Shown one piece after another: positions 8,959 through 16,542 of a stretch of 64,000 nt of DNA (position 1 is the first letter of the stretch; each line of letters begins with the position of its first letter). Source of the stretch: Pseudomonadota bacterium (GTDB lineage: Bacteria > Pseudomonadota > Alphaproteobacteria > Sphingomonadales > Sphingomonadaceae); contig JAEWEY010000004.1 in NCBI GenBank assembly GCA_023389105.1, positions 248,001 to 312,000 of the forward strand, read 5' to 3'. A program made the translations under genes and the position numbers. Under the pieces are notes generated by a model. It was not told where the DNA came from and did no database searches. It saw nothing but the letters and a program-made list of their open reading frames with translations.

Positions 8959-9420
8959 ATGCCCAAGTCCACCAACGAGGCCAAAATGCAAAAAGCCGCC
9001 AACGACGTCATGCAATCGATCATCTTCTCCGCGGTGCTGGACGGCATTGCGGCGTTGAAGCGCGCCTCGGGTGGTCTGCCCAACCAGTTGCTTCGCGATG
9101 TGCAGGCGATCCACGCCAACGTGACTTTCGCAGACCTGCCGAAGGAGTTGCAGGACGCGATCGCCGAGACGACGCGCACCGCATTCACGCAATTGCTGAA
9201 GGAAGGCTATGCGGTTGGCCCGCGCCAGCAGATGCAGCAATCACGCCCAATCGACCGCGTGCCGGAGCGGCAGCGCCCGGATCGCCGCGGTCCCGCCGAA
9301 GGTCATCGCCGTGGCGGCCGTCCACCGCGTGGTGGCGGCGGTAACGGCAACGGTGGCGGAAAGCCTGGCGGGGGTGGCGGTGGCCGCGGTGGACCGGGAG
9401 GCGGCAAGCCCCGCGGTTGA
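8959..9420 (+). CDS. Small protein with Arg/Gly-rich C-terminal tail
   Basis: A 153-residue protein of unknown function. The first 90 residues look folded and mostly helical (MPKSTNEAKMQKAANDVMQS, then DLPKELQDAIAETTRTAFTQ). From about residue 90 the composition changes abruptly to Arg, Pro and then almost only Gly with Arg/Lys/Asn, including RRGGRPPRGGGG and repeated GGG runs. This tail is probably disordered and could bind nucleic acid; that is inference from composition. An in-frame GTG lies three codons upstream at 8950. I prefer ATG 8959, though neither has a strong ribosome site. It is divergent from dapF. Confidence 0.72.
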   Translation: MPKSTNEAKMQKAANDVMQSIIFSAVLDGIAALKRASGGLPNQLLRDVQAIHANVTFADLPKELQDAIAETTRTAFTQLLKEGYAVGPRQQMQQSRPIDRVPERQRPDRRGPAEGHRRGGRPPRGGGGNGNGGGKPGGGGGGRGGPGGGKPRG

Positions 9421-9430
9421 ACTTATGGGC

Positions 9431-9451
9431 GGATGCCGCTAAGCGGCGTCC
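9431..9451. other. Nine-base-pair hairpin between the Gly-rich gene and ffh
   Basis: GGATGCCGC and GCGGCGTCC flank the loop TAA and pair over nine positions with one G-T wobble, eleven bases after the preceding stop codon. No T-run follows, so it is not a standard intrinsic terminator. It could stabilise the 3' end of the upstream mRNA. The remaining 120 bases before ffh show no clear promoter to me. Confidence 0.45.
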
Positions 9452-9573
9452 GTCCACAGGACATAAATCGATGTGCGCGTCCACGGATGCACGCTGGCCG
9501 ACGAGGTTTCGTCCGCCGGCGATTTTTGCGTTTTGCACCCCATATGGGCCGCGCATCGACTGAGGAGATTTGA

Positions 9574-11058
9574 ATGTTCGACACGTTGAGCGATCGGCTC
9601 GGCAGCGTATTTGACCGGCTTCGCGGGCGCGGCGCGCTCAGCGAGGCCGACGTGCGCGGTGCGATGCGCGAAGTGCGCGTCGCCCTGCTCGAGGCCGACG
9701 TCGCGCTGCCGGTCGCGCGCGATTTCGTCGAACAGGTCACCGAGAAAGCGGTCGGCCAGGAAGTTCTGCGCTCGGTCACGCCGGGGCAGATGGTCGTCAA
9801 GATCGTCCACGACGCGCTGGTCGAGACGCTGGGCGCCGAGACGGCCGAGCTCGACCTCAATGTCGCGCCGCCGGCGGTGATCATGATGGTCGGCCTGCAG
9901 GGTTCCGGTAAGACGACGACCACGGCCAAGCTCGCCAAGCGGCTGACCGATCGCGAGCGCAAGAAGGTAATGATGGCCTCCCTCGACGTCGCCCGTCCGG
10001 CGGCGCAGGAGCAGCTGGCGGTGCTGGGGCGTCAGGCGGGCGTCGACACACTGCCGATCGTCGCGGGGCAGCAGCCGGTCGATATCGCCAAGCGTGCGCT
10101 GCAGTCGGCTCGGCTCCAAGGCTATGACGTCGTCTTGCTCGATACCGCGGGCCGCCTGCACGTCGACGATCAGCTGATGGGCGAGATGAAGGCCGTCGCG
10201 GCGGCGTCGAACCCGGCGGAAACCCTGCTCGTCGTCGACAGCCTGACCGGCCAGGACGCAGTCAACGTCGCCAAGGGCTTCGCGGCCGAAGTCGACCTGA
10301 CCGGCGTGGTGCTGACCCGGATGGACGGCGATGCGCGCGGCGGTGCGGCGCTCTCGATGCGCGCGGTGACCGGCAAGCCGATCAAGTTCGCCGGTGTCGG
10401 CGAGGCGATCGACAAGCTTCAGGCCTTTCACCCGGAGCGCGTTGCCGGACGCATCCTTGGCATGGGCGACGTGGTCAGCCTGGTCGAGCGCGCTGCCGAG
10501 ACGATTCAGGTCGAGGAGGCGGAGAAGCTCGCGGCCAAGATGGCCAAGGGCAAGTTCGATCTCGACGACCTGTGGGCCCAGCTTCGCCAGATGCAGCGCA
10601 TGGGCGGCCTTGGCGCGCTGGCCGGCATGATGCCGGGCCTCAAGGGCATGAAGGGCGCCATGGACAAGGCGCAGGACGACAAGGCGCTCGTGCACATGGA
10701 AGCGATGTTGTCGTCGATGACAGCCAAGGAGCGGGCGCGTCCGGACATCATCAACGCCAAGCGCAAGATCCGCGTCGCCAAGGGCAGCGGCACCACGGTG
10801 CAGGAAATCAACAAGCTGCTGAAGATGCACCAGGAAATGTCGACGGTGATGAAGCGGCTCAAGAAGATGGGCGGCCTCGGCAAGCTTGCGGCAATGTTCG
10901 GCGGCGGCGGGGGCCTCGGGGGTCTAGGCGGTGCTGGCGGCCCAGGTGGCGCGGGCGGTCTTCCGGGTCTCGGCGGAGCGGGGGGAGGTCTCCCTGGTCT
11001 CGGCGGCCAGGCGCCATTCAATCTGCCCCCAGGTTTCGACAAATTCATCAAGAAATAG
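9574..11058 (+). CDS. ffh: Signal recognition particle protein Ffh (SRP54)
   Basis: A 494-residue GTPase and signal-sequence-binding protein of the SRP. The N-domain begins MFDTLSDRLGSVFDRLRGRG. GTPase motifs are GLQGSGKTTTTAKL, DTAGRLHVDDQL and TRMDGDARGG. The methionine-rich M-domain (DLWAQLRQMQRMGGLGALAG) contains the RNA-binding NAKRKIRVAKGSGTTVQEIN. After the M-domain a Gly/Leu/Pro-rich low-complexity stretch of about 50 residues leads to the end FNLPPGFDKFIKK, making it some 40 residues longer than E. coli Ffh. It is followed by rpsP after 24 bases, so Ffh and the trmD operon are probably co-transcribed, as in many proteobacteria. Confidence 0.97.
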   Translation: MFDTLSDRLGSVFDRLRGRGALSEADVRGAMREVRVALLEADVALPVARDFVEQVTEKAVGQEVLRSVTPGQMVVKIVHDALVETLGAETAELDLNVAPPAVIMMVGLQGSGKTTTTAKLAKRLTDRERKKVMMASLDVARPAAQEQLAVLGRQAGVDTLPIVAGQQPVDIAKRALQSARLQGYDVVLLDTAGRLHVDDQLMGEMKAVAAASNPAETLLVVDSLTGQDAVNVAKGFAAEVDLTGVVLTRMDGDARGGAALSMRAVTGKPIKFAGVGEAIDKLQAFHPERVAGRILGMGDVVSLVERAAETIQVEEAEKLAAKMAKGKFDLDDLWAQLRQMQRMGGLGALAGMMPGLKGMKGAMDKAQDDKALVHMEAMLSSMTAKERARPDIINAKRKIRVAKGSGTTVQEINKLLKMHQEMSTVMKRLKKMGGLGKLAAMFGGGGGLGGLGGAGGPGGAGGLPGLGGAGGGLPGLGGQAPFNLPPGFDKFIKK

Positions 11059-11082
11059 AACGTATTACGAAAGGAAATTAGT

Positions 11083-11706
11083 ATGGCAGTTGCAATTCGT
11101 CTTTCCCGGGGCGGCTCAAAGAAGCGCCCCTATTACCGGATCGTGGTCGCCGACAGCCGCAACGCCCGTGACGGCCGCTTCATCGAGAAGGTCGGCACCT
11201 ACAATCCGCTGCTGGCGAAGGATTCGCCGGAGCGCGTGAAGCTTGACGCGGACCGCATCAGCCATTGGCTGAGCGTCGGCGCGCAGCCGTCGGACCGCGT
11301 CCTCCGCTTCCTCGATGCGGCCGGCATCAAGGAACGCGCTGCGCGCAACAATCCGAAGAAGGCTGAGCCGGGCGAAAAGGCCAAGGAGCGTATCGAAGAG
11401 CGCGCCAAGAAGGCGGCTGATGACGAAGCCGCTGCCGCAGAGGCCGCCGCTGCGCCGCAGGAAGAAGCTCCCGCTGATGAGCCGGCTGCTGTGGACGCCG
11501 CGGCTGAAGTTTCGACTGGCGAGGAGGCTTCGGCGGAAGCCAATGAGGCGACCCCGAACAGCGACGCCGGTGACCAGCCTGCGGAAGTAGCGGGTGAGTC
11601 GAGCCAGGAGCCGGCTGAAGGCGCTGCTGAAGAAGCGACGGCCGAGACCACGGCTGCGGCCGAGGAGTCGCCGGAAGCCGCCGAGGAAGGCGCGAAGGCC
11701 GAGTAA
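11083..11706 (+). CDS. rpsP: 30S ribosomal protein S16 with long acidic tail
   Basis: Residues 1 to about 85 are canonical S16 (MAVAIRLSRGGSKKRPYYRI, then DRISHWLSVGAQPSDRVLRFL). The protein then continues as an Ala/Glu-rich tail of about 115 residues after a basic/charged helix (EKAKERIEERAKKAADDEAA), giving 207 residues against about 80-90 in E. coli. Alphaproteobacterial S16 proteins are often extended, but this tail is long. The tail has few hydrophobic or aromatic residues and should be disordered or a single helix projecting from the ribosome. Ribosome site AAAGGAAA lies upstream; rimM follows after two bases. Confidence 0.96.
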   Translation: MAVAIRLSRGGSKKRPYYRIVVADSRNARDGRFIEKVGTYNPLLAKDSPERVKLDADRISHWLSVGAQPSDRVLRFLDAAGIKERAARNNPKKAEPGEKAKERIEERAKKAADDEAAAAEAAAAPQEEAPADEPAAVDAAAEVSTGEEASAEANEATPNSDAGDQPAEVAGESSQEPAEGAAEEATAETTAAAEESPEAAEEGAKAE

Positions 11707-11708
11707 TC

Positions 11709-12206
11709 ATGTCGCCGGCGGCTTCGGAAAAGCGGATCGCGCTTGCCGCGGTCGCCGGCGCACATGGCATCAAGGGCGAGGTGCGGCTGAAGCTGTTCAG
11801 CGACCGGCTCGAAAGCCTGGCCCGGCAGAAGATGGTCTTTGCAGGAGGCGTCGAACGGCGCCTCCTCTTTGTTCGTGAGGCCGGCAAGGGCGCTGTCGCG
11901 CGCTTCGAGGGCGTCAACGACCGATCCGCTGCCGAAGCCTTGCGGGGGACGCTGATCGAGGTCGATCGGTCAGCACTCCCTCCTCTCGAGGAGGGCGAAT
12001 ATTATCACGCTGACCTGATTGGATTGCCGGCGTCCGACGCCGAAGGCGCAGAAATCGGCACCGTGGTTGCGGTCGAGAATTACGGGGCTGGCGACTTGCT
12101 TGAGATCGAGCTCGCTGATGGCAAGCGGTCGCTGATTCCTTACCGCGCTGGGGTAGCGGACCTCGAGGATCGGCGGATTGTCCTGGACCCTGCCTTCCTC
12201 GCCTAA
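11709..12206 (+). CDS. rimM: Ribosome maturation factor RimM
   Basis: A 165-residue factor for 30S subunit maturation that binds S19. The N-terminal barrel begins IALAAVAGAHGIKGEVRLKLF, and the C-terminal PRC-barrel half contains EYYHADLIGLPASD and LLEIELADGKRSLIPY. It follows rpsP by two bases as in the standard rpsP-rimM-trmD-rplS operon. Its TAA overlaps the TAG of the convergent reductase gene in the tetranucleotide CTAA. Confidence 0.95.
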   Translation: MSPAASEKRIALAAVAGAHGIKGEVRLKLFSDRLESLARQKMVFAGGVERRLLFVREAGKGAVARFEGVNDRSAAEALRGTLIEVDRSALPPLEEGEYYHADLIGLPASDAEGAEIGTVVAVENYGAGDLLEIELADGKRSLIPYRAGVADLEDRRIVLDPAFLA

Positions 12207-13162
12207 CTGCCTTCCTCGGCATTCTCCATCGACGATGCCGGCGCGCGGTACAGCGGCGTTTCCTTACAGAGATCATTGCGGATCGTCGTGGAGGCAACGC
12301 CGCCTTCGCCCATGGCGTGGCTGATCTGGTCGAGGCCCTTCACGACGTCGCCTGCGGCATAGAGGCCGGGGACGCTGGTGCGCTGATGATCGTCGACAAC
12401 AACGCAATCGTCGCCACTGAGCTTGGCGCCGAGCATCTTGGCGAGGCTGTTGTGCACGTCGCTGCCGAGCGCCGGGTAGATGCTGGCAAAGCTCAGGCAG
12501 CCGGAGGGCGTTTCGACGTGGATCTCACCCTCTCCGGGTTCGATCACCGAGACGGGGCCGTCGACCATCTTTACGTCTGCGCGTTGAAGGCGTTCGCGGT
12601 CTTCCGACGTGAGGGCTAGCGGGCCATCTGGCTCGATCAGGGTGACATCCGCGGTATAACTACGCAGGAAAATCGCTTCCGCTGGTCCGCGTTCCGCATT
12701 GCCGAGTACGCCGACTTTCTTGTCGGTGACCTCATAGCCGTCGCAGATGGGGCAGTAGCGGATCAGCCCTTCGGCCATTGCCGCGTCGTGCAGTTCCTCG
12801 TCCATTGGCGGGCGGCGGTTGGTAACCCCTGTCGCAAGCAGAACGGTTTTCGCTCGAACGGGCCCTGAGCCCCACTCGGCTTCGAAAGTCCCGTCGTCGC
12901 ATTTATCGATCCGGGTGACCTGCCCCTCCTCGATACGCGTGCCGTAGAGCCGCGCCTGCTCCTTCATTCGATCCAGCAAGTCCGAACCGTGAATTCCTTT
13001 GGGGAAGCCGGCGTGATTGTGGCTCGTGGGTATCCAGGACGCGCGACTCTTGCCGCCGTCGACCACCAATATGTCGAGGTGATAGCGCGACAGGTAGATG
13101 GCGGCGGTGAGGCCCGCGGGGCCGCCGCCCACGATCAGGCAGTCGAGAACGGGTTGATCCAT
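12203..13162 (-). CDS. Thioredoxin-reductase-like FAD/NAD(P) oxidoreductase
   Basis: A 319-residue flavoprotein of the class II pyridine nucleotide-disulfide family. The FAD-binding motif is LIVGGGPAGLTAAIYLSRY near residue 10, a redox dithiol is in RYCPICDGYEV (TrxB normally has CATC), and the closing FAD motif is GLYAAGDVV. The atypical CPIC pair and sequence fit thioredoxin-reductase-like proteins rather than the housekeeping TrxB; the partner is unknown. The ATG at 13162 gives a normal N-terminus; an open frame continues upstream to 13387 but runs through the divergent membrane-protein gene. It is inserted, in the opposite orientation, between rimM and trmD. Confidence 0.85.
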   Translation of the reverse strand: MDQPVLDCLIVGGGPAGLTAAIYLSRYHLDILVVDGGKSRASWIPTSHNHAGFPKGIHGSDLLDRMKEQARLYGTRIEEGQVTRIDKCDDGTFEAEWGSGPVRAKTVLLATGVTNRRPPMDEELHDAAMAEGLIRYCPICDGYEVTDKKVGVLGNAERGPAEAIFLRSYTADVTLIEPDGPLALTSEDRERLQRADVKMVDGPVSVIEPGEGEIHVETPSGCLSFASIYPALGSDVHNSLAKMLGAKLSGDDCVVVDDHQRTSVPGLYAAGDVVKGLDQISHAMGEGGVASTTIRNDLCKETPLYRAPASSMENAEEGS

Positions 13163-13214
13163 TCGCTGCCCAATGGATTGCCGCACCGGCGGTTCCCGAC
13201 TAGCCGCTACGGCG

Positions 13215-13535
13215 ATGAACTGGGGTTTCGTTTTAATCGGCTTCGCAATGGCCGTTTTCATGGGTTCGGCGCTGGTTTCGCTGCTCAAAACGGTGCGTCC
13301 GGAATGGACGGCGCGCCGCCGTCGCCTGACGGCCGCCGTCGTGTTGCCAGCGATCACGATCATCGCGACCGCGATCGGCATGATCATCGTGGCGACCGCC
13401 GATCATGGCGAAGGCGAGCGGATGACCGACCTGGCACTGGCAGCGCTTGTCACGTTCGGAGGTGGATTTGCGCTGCTGGCATGGGTTGGCGGGCTTGTTG
13501 GTGCCACGCTGGCGAGCCGCCGGGTCGAGCGGTGA
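13215..13535 (+). CDS. Small inner-membrane protein, function unknown
   Basis: A 106-residue protein with three predicted membrane helices: WGFVLIGFAMAVFMGSALV, then LTAAVVLPAITIIATAIGMI, then LAALVTFGGGFALLAWVGG. A basic loop (RPEWTARRRR) follows the first helix. I do not recognise the family. The ATG at 13215 starts just before the first helix; an upstream ATG at 13173 would add 14 residues lacking hydrophobic character. Its TGA overlaps the trmD GTG (GTGA), so it is translationally coupled to trmD and rplS, and their promoter probably lies in the 52-base gap to the divergent reductase gene. Confidence 0.7.
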   Translation: MNWGFVLIGFAMAVFMGSALVSLLKTVRPEWTARRRRLTAAVVLPAITIIATAIGMIIVATADHGEGERMTDLALAALVTFGGGFALLAWVGGLVGATLASRRVER

Positions 13536-14272
13536 CCTTCCGCGCAACGGTCCTGACGCTCTACCCGGACATGTTCCCCGGACCACTGGGGGCGAGCCTG
13601 GCCGGCCGCGCACTCAGCGATGGGACCTGGATGCTCGATACCCGAAACATCCGCGACTTTGCGACCGACAAGCATCGCAGCGTCGACGATACCCCGGCAG
13701 GCGGCGGCGCAGGGATGGTGCTTCGCCCGGACGTGCTCGCGGCCGCCGTGGACAGCGTTGCCGACGACCGCCCGATCCTGGCGCTGACGCCGCGCGGCGC
13801 GCCGTTGACGCAGGCTCGCGTCCGCAAGCTTGCGGCGGGCGAGGGGGTGATCCTGCTGTGCGGGCGCTTCGAGGGATTCGACGAACGGATTTTCGAGGCG
13901 CGGGACATCGAGCCGGTCTCGGTCGGCGACTATATCCTGTCTGGCGGCGAGCTGGGCGCCATGCTGATCCTCGATGCTTGCGTAAGGCTGCTTCCCGGGG
14001 TAATGGGCGCGGCCTCCAGCGGAGAGGAGGAGAGCTTTGAACAAGGGCTCCTGGAATATCCGCACTATACCCGACCAGTGACATGGGAAGGACGCACGAT
14101 CCCCGAAGTGCTGCGATCGGGGGATCATGCGAAGATCGCGGCGTGGCGACACGAACAGGCGGTCAACGATACACGGCTAAGGCGGCCGGACCTGATCGAG
14201 CGCCACGGGGGCGCATCGCAGGCACCGCCCTCTGGCGCGCGGCGACGAGATACGAAGGCTGATTTGAAATGA
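13532..14272 (+). CDS. trmD: tRNA (guanine-37 N1) methyltransferase TrmD
   Basis: A 246-residue SPOUT methyltransferase making m1G37 in tRNA, which prevents +1 frameshifting. The N-terminus VTFRATVLTLYPDMFPGPLG, the cofactor knot region LLCGRFEGFDERIFE and SVGDYILSGGELGAMLILD, and the C-terminal ESFEQGLLEYPHYTRP are characteristic. The start is GTG at 13532, overlapping the previous stop; longer frames upstream run through other genes. Its stop overlaps the rplS start (ATGA). Confidence 0.96.
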   Translation: MTFRATVLTLYPDMFPGPLGASLAGRALSDGTWMLDTRNIRDFATDKHRSVDDTPAGGGAGMVLRPDVLAAAVDSVADDRPILALTPRGAPLTQARVRKLAAGEGVILLCGRFEGFDERIFEARDIEPVSVGDYILSGGELGAMLILDACVRLLPGVMGAASSGEEESFEQGLLEYPHYTRPVTWEGRTIPEVLRSGDHAKIAAWRHEQAVNDTRLRRPDLIERHGGASQAPPSGARRRDTKADLK

Positions 14273-14658
14273 ACCTGATCGAGACCCTGGAGCGCGAAGC
14301 GATCGACGCGCTGACCCAGGACAAGCCCGTTCCCGAATTCCGCCCTGGCGACACGCTTCGCGTCGGCGTCAAGGTTATCGAAGGCGACCGTAGCCGCGTC
14401 CAGGCGTTCGAAGGCGTCTGCATCGCCCGCGCCAACAAGGGCGTGGGCTCCAGCTTCACCGTTCGCAAGATTTCGTTTGGCGAAGGTGTCGAGCGCGTCT
14501 TCCCGCTCTATTCGCCGATTATCGACAAAATCGAGGTCGTCCGCCGCGGTGCCGTCCGTCGTGCGAAGCTTTACTACCTGCGTGGCCGCACCGGTAAGTC
14601 GGCGCGTATCGCCGAGCGCCGCGACCCGCGCCGCGAGGCCGCGAAGACCGAAGCCTAA
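14269..14658 (+). CDS. rplS: 50S ribosomal protein L19
   Basis: A 129-residue ribosomal protein at the 30S-50S interface. Family features include FRPGDTLRVGVKVIEGDRSRVQAFEGVCIAR-type sequence in the first half (in pieces: PGDTLRVGVKV, VQAFEGVCIAR) and VRRGAVRRAKLYYLRGRTGKSARI in the second. The basic C-terminal tail RRDPRREAAKTEA is usual. It is the last gene of the trmD operon and is followed about 46 bases later by a strong hairpin. Confidence 0.96.
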   Translation: MNLIETLEREAIDALTQDKPVPEFRPGDTLRVGVKVIEGDRSRVQAFEGVCIARANKGVGSSFTVRKISFGEGVERVFPLYSPIIDKIEVVRRGAVRRAKLYYLRGRTGKSARIAERRDPRREAAKTEA

Positions 14659-14695
14659 CGGCTTTGGACCGGCATTCGTCGTGCCGGCTCCGCTG

Positions 14696-16504
14696 ATGCA
14701 TTCAGAAACCGCGGCGCTTCAGGAAGCGTCGCGGTTTCTTGCGTCTGGCGCGGTGCGGAAGGCGGCCGAGACGCTGGCGACAGCTATTCGCGCCGGCGCC
14801 CGGCACCCCGACGTGCTGTTCAGTTATTCGACTGCGTGCGACCAGCTCGGATTGCCCACCGAGGCAGTCGGGGCCGTCCAGCTTGCGATTCAGCAGGATG
14901 ACGGGCGCGCCGATCTATGGGCGCATTTCGGTCGGCTGCTGATCGACGCGGGCCGGGCAGCAGAAGCGGTGCCCGCGCTCGAACGCGCCGTTGCGCTGGC
15001 GCCGGCGAGCGAGACTAGCTGGTACAATCTTGGCATCGCTCTTCTTTCGACGGGTCAAGCTGCATCTGCCGTCGAAGCGCTATCGAAGGTGATCGACAAA
15101 AACGCGGGCAACGCCGCCGCATGGGCCGCGCTTGGCGCGGCACAACAGCAGGCGGGCGACCTCGAAGCATCGGACGCAAGCCTTCAGCGCGCCCTGGAGA
15201 TTGACCGAGGGATACTTAGTGCGGCGCATAATCGCGCCGTGACGCTGCGGCTGCTCGATCGGTCGGCTGAGGCGCTGGACCTGCTCGAAGGCGCGATTTC
15301 GCGTGGCCTTGATGCACCGGAGAGCCGGCTTCTGAGGTCGCATCTGATCGCGGACGTCGGGCGATTGCAGGAAGCGGCGGAAAACTATCGCGCCATCGTG
15401 ACCGAGGATCCATCCTCCCTCGAGGCGCATGAGCTTCTGGCACGCTTGCTCCCGCAAATCGGGCAAGCGGATCAGGCGCTCCAGGCCTACGAGGACGCTC
15501 TTAGGCGTCAACCGAGCATCGAAACCTATTGCTCGGCCGTGCAGGCGGCCTGGGACCTGAAGCAGCCCGCCCCGCTCGAGCGCTGGTCAAAGGCCGCGTT
15601 GCAGCAGTTTGGCGACTCTCCCGAGATGCAGATGATGCTCGGCATGGCTTACGGCCTGGCCGGCGAAACGGCTGAAGCCCTTTCGGTCATCGAACCTCTG
15701 GGCACCGCTGGTTACGCTCCGGCGCTTTCGCCGTCGGCTTATTACCGTCTGAAATCCGGGGACTTGCAGGCGGCCGAACGCCACGCTCTGGCGGCTACCG
15801 AGGCAAACGCCGTTGATCAGGCGGCATGGTCGTATCTGACCATCATCTGGCGCTTGCTGGAAGACGAGCGCGAGCACTGGCTTGCCGATTACGAGCGCCT
15901 GGTGATGCGCGTGCCGCTCGAGCCTCCAACGGAATTCAGCAGCCGCGAAGACTTCATGTCTTCTGTCGCTGACGAGCTGACCGCGCTTCATCACAGCCAG
16001 GACCATCCGGCCGATCAGTCGCTTCGTCAGGGGACGCAGACGAGGGGCAATCTGTTCGATAAGCGCAGCCCACGCGTCCGTCTGCTTGCGACGTCGATTC
16101 AGCAAGCGGTCAACGCGGGCATTGCAGGTCTTCCCCGTGATCCCACGCATCCGTTCCTGTCCCGTACGACGGGTAGCACGCGTTTCCTCGGCAGCTGGTC
16201 AGTGCGACTGCGAAGCGGCGGTTTCCACGTCAGCCACATCCATCAGCAAGGCTGGCTAAGCTCGGCCCTGCACATCGCGTTGCCAAAGGAAGTTGGTACG
16301 CCATCGGAAGTCGCCGCACCGCCCGGTTCCCTGGCCTTTGGCATTCCGGAGGCCGGGCTCGGCCTCGACTTGCCGCCGCGGCGCGTTGAGATCCCGCGGC
16401 CGGGGGAACTGGTGCTGTTCCCCTCCTATTTCTGGCACGGGACGATCCCGTTCGAGAGCCGCGACTATCGGTTGACCGTGGCATTTGACGCGGTGCCCGC
16501 CTGA
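14696..16504 (+). CDS. TPR protein with C-terminal 2-oxoglutarate/Fe(II) oxygenase domain
   Basis: About 602 residues. The first 400 form tetratricopeptide-like helical pairs (DLWAHFGRLLIDAGRAAEAVPALERAV, written here in part; also NLGIALLSTGQAASAVEALS and ALGAAQQQAGDLEASDASL). The C-terminal 130 residues resemble the putative 2OG-Fe(II) oxygenase family with FHVSHIHQQGWLSSALHI, then PGELVLFPSYFWHGTIPF and YRLTVAFD, supplying the expected His ligands and the 2-oxoglutarate-binding Arg. The substrate is unknown; TPRs may bind a protein target. The start is uncertain: ATG 14696 lies before a terminator hairpin, and GTG 14753 lies after it. The sequence across the hairpin still looks like a TPR helix, so I keep ATG 14696. 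Confidence 0.82.
   Translation: MHSETAALQEASRFLASGAVRKAAETLATAIRAGARHPDVLFSYSTACDQLGLPTEAVGAVQLAIQQDDGRADLWAHFGRLLIDAGRAAEAVPALERAVALAPASETSWYNLGIALLSTGQAASAVEALSKVIDKNAGNAAAWAALGAAQQQAGDLEASDASLQRALEIDRGILSAAHNRAVTLRLLDRSAEALDLLEGAISRGLDAPESRLLRSHLIADVGRLQEAAENYRAIVTEDPSSLEAHELLARLLPQIGQADQALQAYEDALRRQPSIETYCSAVQAAWDLKQPAPLERWSKAALQQFGDSPEMQMMLGMAYGLAGETAEALSVIEPLGTAGYAPALSPSAYYRLKSGDLQAAERHALAATEANAVDQAAWSYLTIIWRLLEDEREHWLADYERLVMRVPLEPPTEFSSREDFMSSVADELTALHHSQDHPADQSLRQGTQTRGNLFDKRSPRVRLLATSIQQAVNAGIAGLPRDPTHPFLSRTTGSTRFLGSWSVRLRSGGFHVSHIHQQGWLSSALHIALPKEVGTPSEVAAPPGSLAFGIPEAGLGLDLPPRRVEIPRPGELVLFPSYFWHGTIPFESRDYRLTVAFDAVPA
14705..14740 (+). terminator. Intrinsic terminator-like hairpin after rplS
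   Basis: Positions 14705-14720 (GAAACCGCGGCGCTTC) pair with 14723-14738 over sixteen positions including one G-U wobble, with a two-base loop AG. The descending arm ends in TTTC followed by TT, giving a short U-rich end. This is the expected place for the terminator of the trmD operon. It overlaps the first codons of the next gene if that gene starts at ATG 14696. Confidence 0.65.
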
Positions 16505-16542
16505 CCGCTTGCGCGCGCCTCGCGCGACGCTACCAAGACTGC

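Noticed and set aside
9439..10830. 463-codon minus-strand frame over ffh
   Set aside because: Antisense shadow of ffh with biased composition and no motif.
12989..13531. Long open frame in the trmD frame upstream of its GTG
   Set aside because: It runs through the reductase and membrane-protein genes in another frame. TrmD proteins begin at the equivalent of the GTG at 13532, which also forms the GTGA coupling.
14662..14690. Short CCGGCA/TGCCGG inverted repeat as the rplS terminator
   Set aside because: Six pairs with no T-run; the much stronger hairpin at 14705-14738 is a better candidate.
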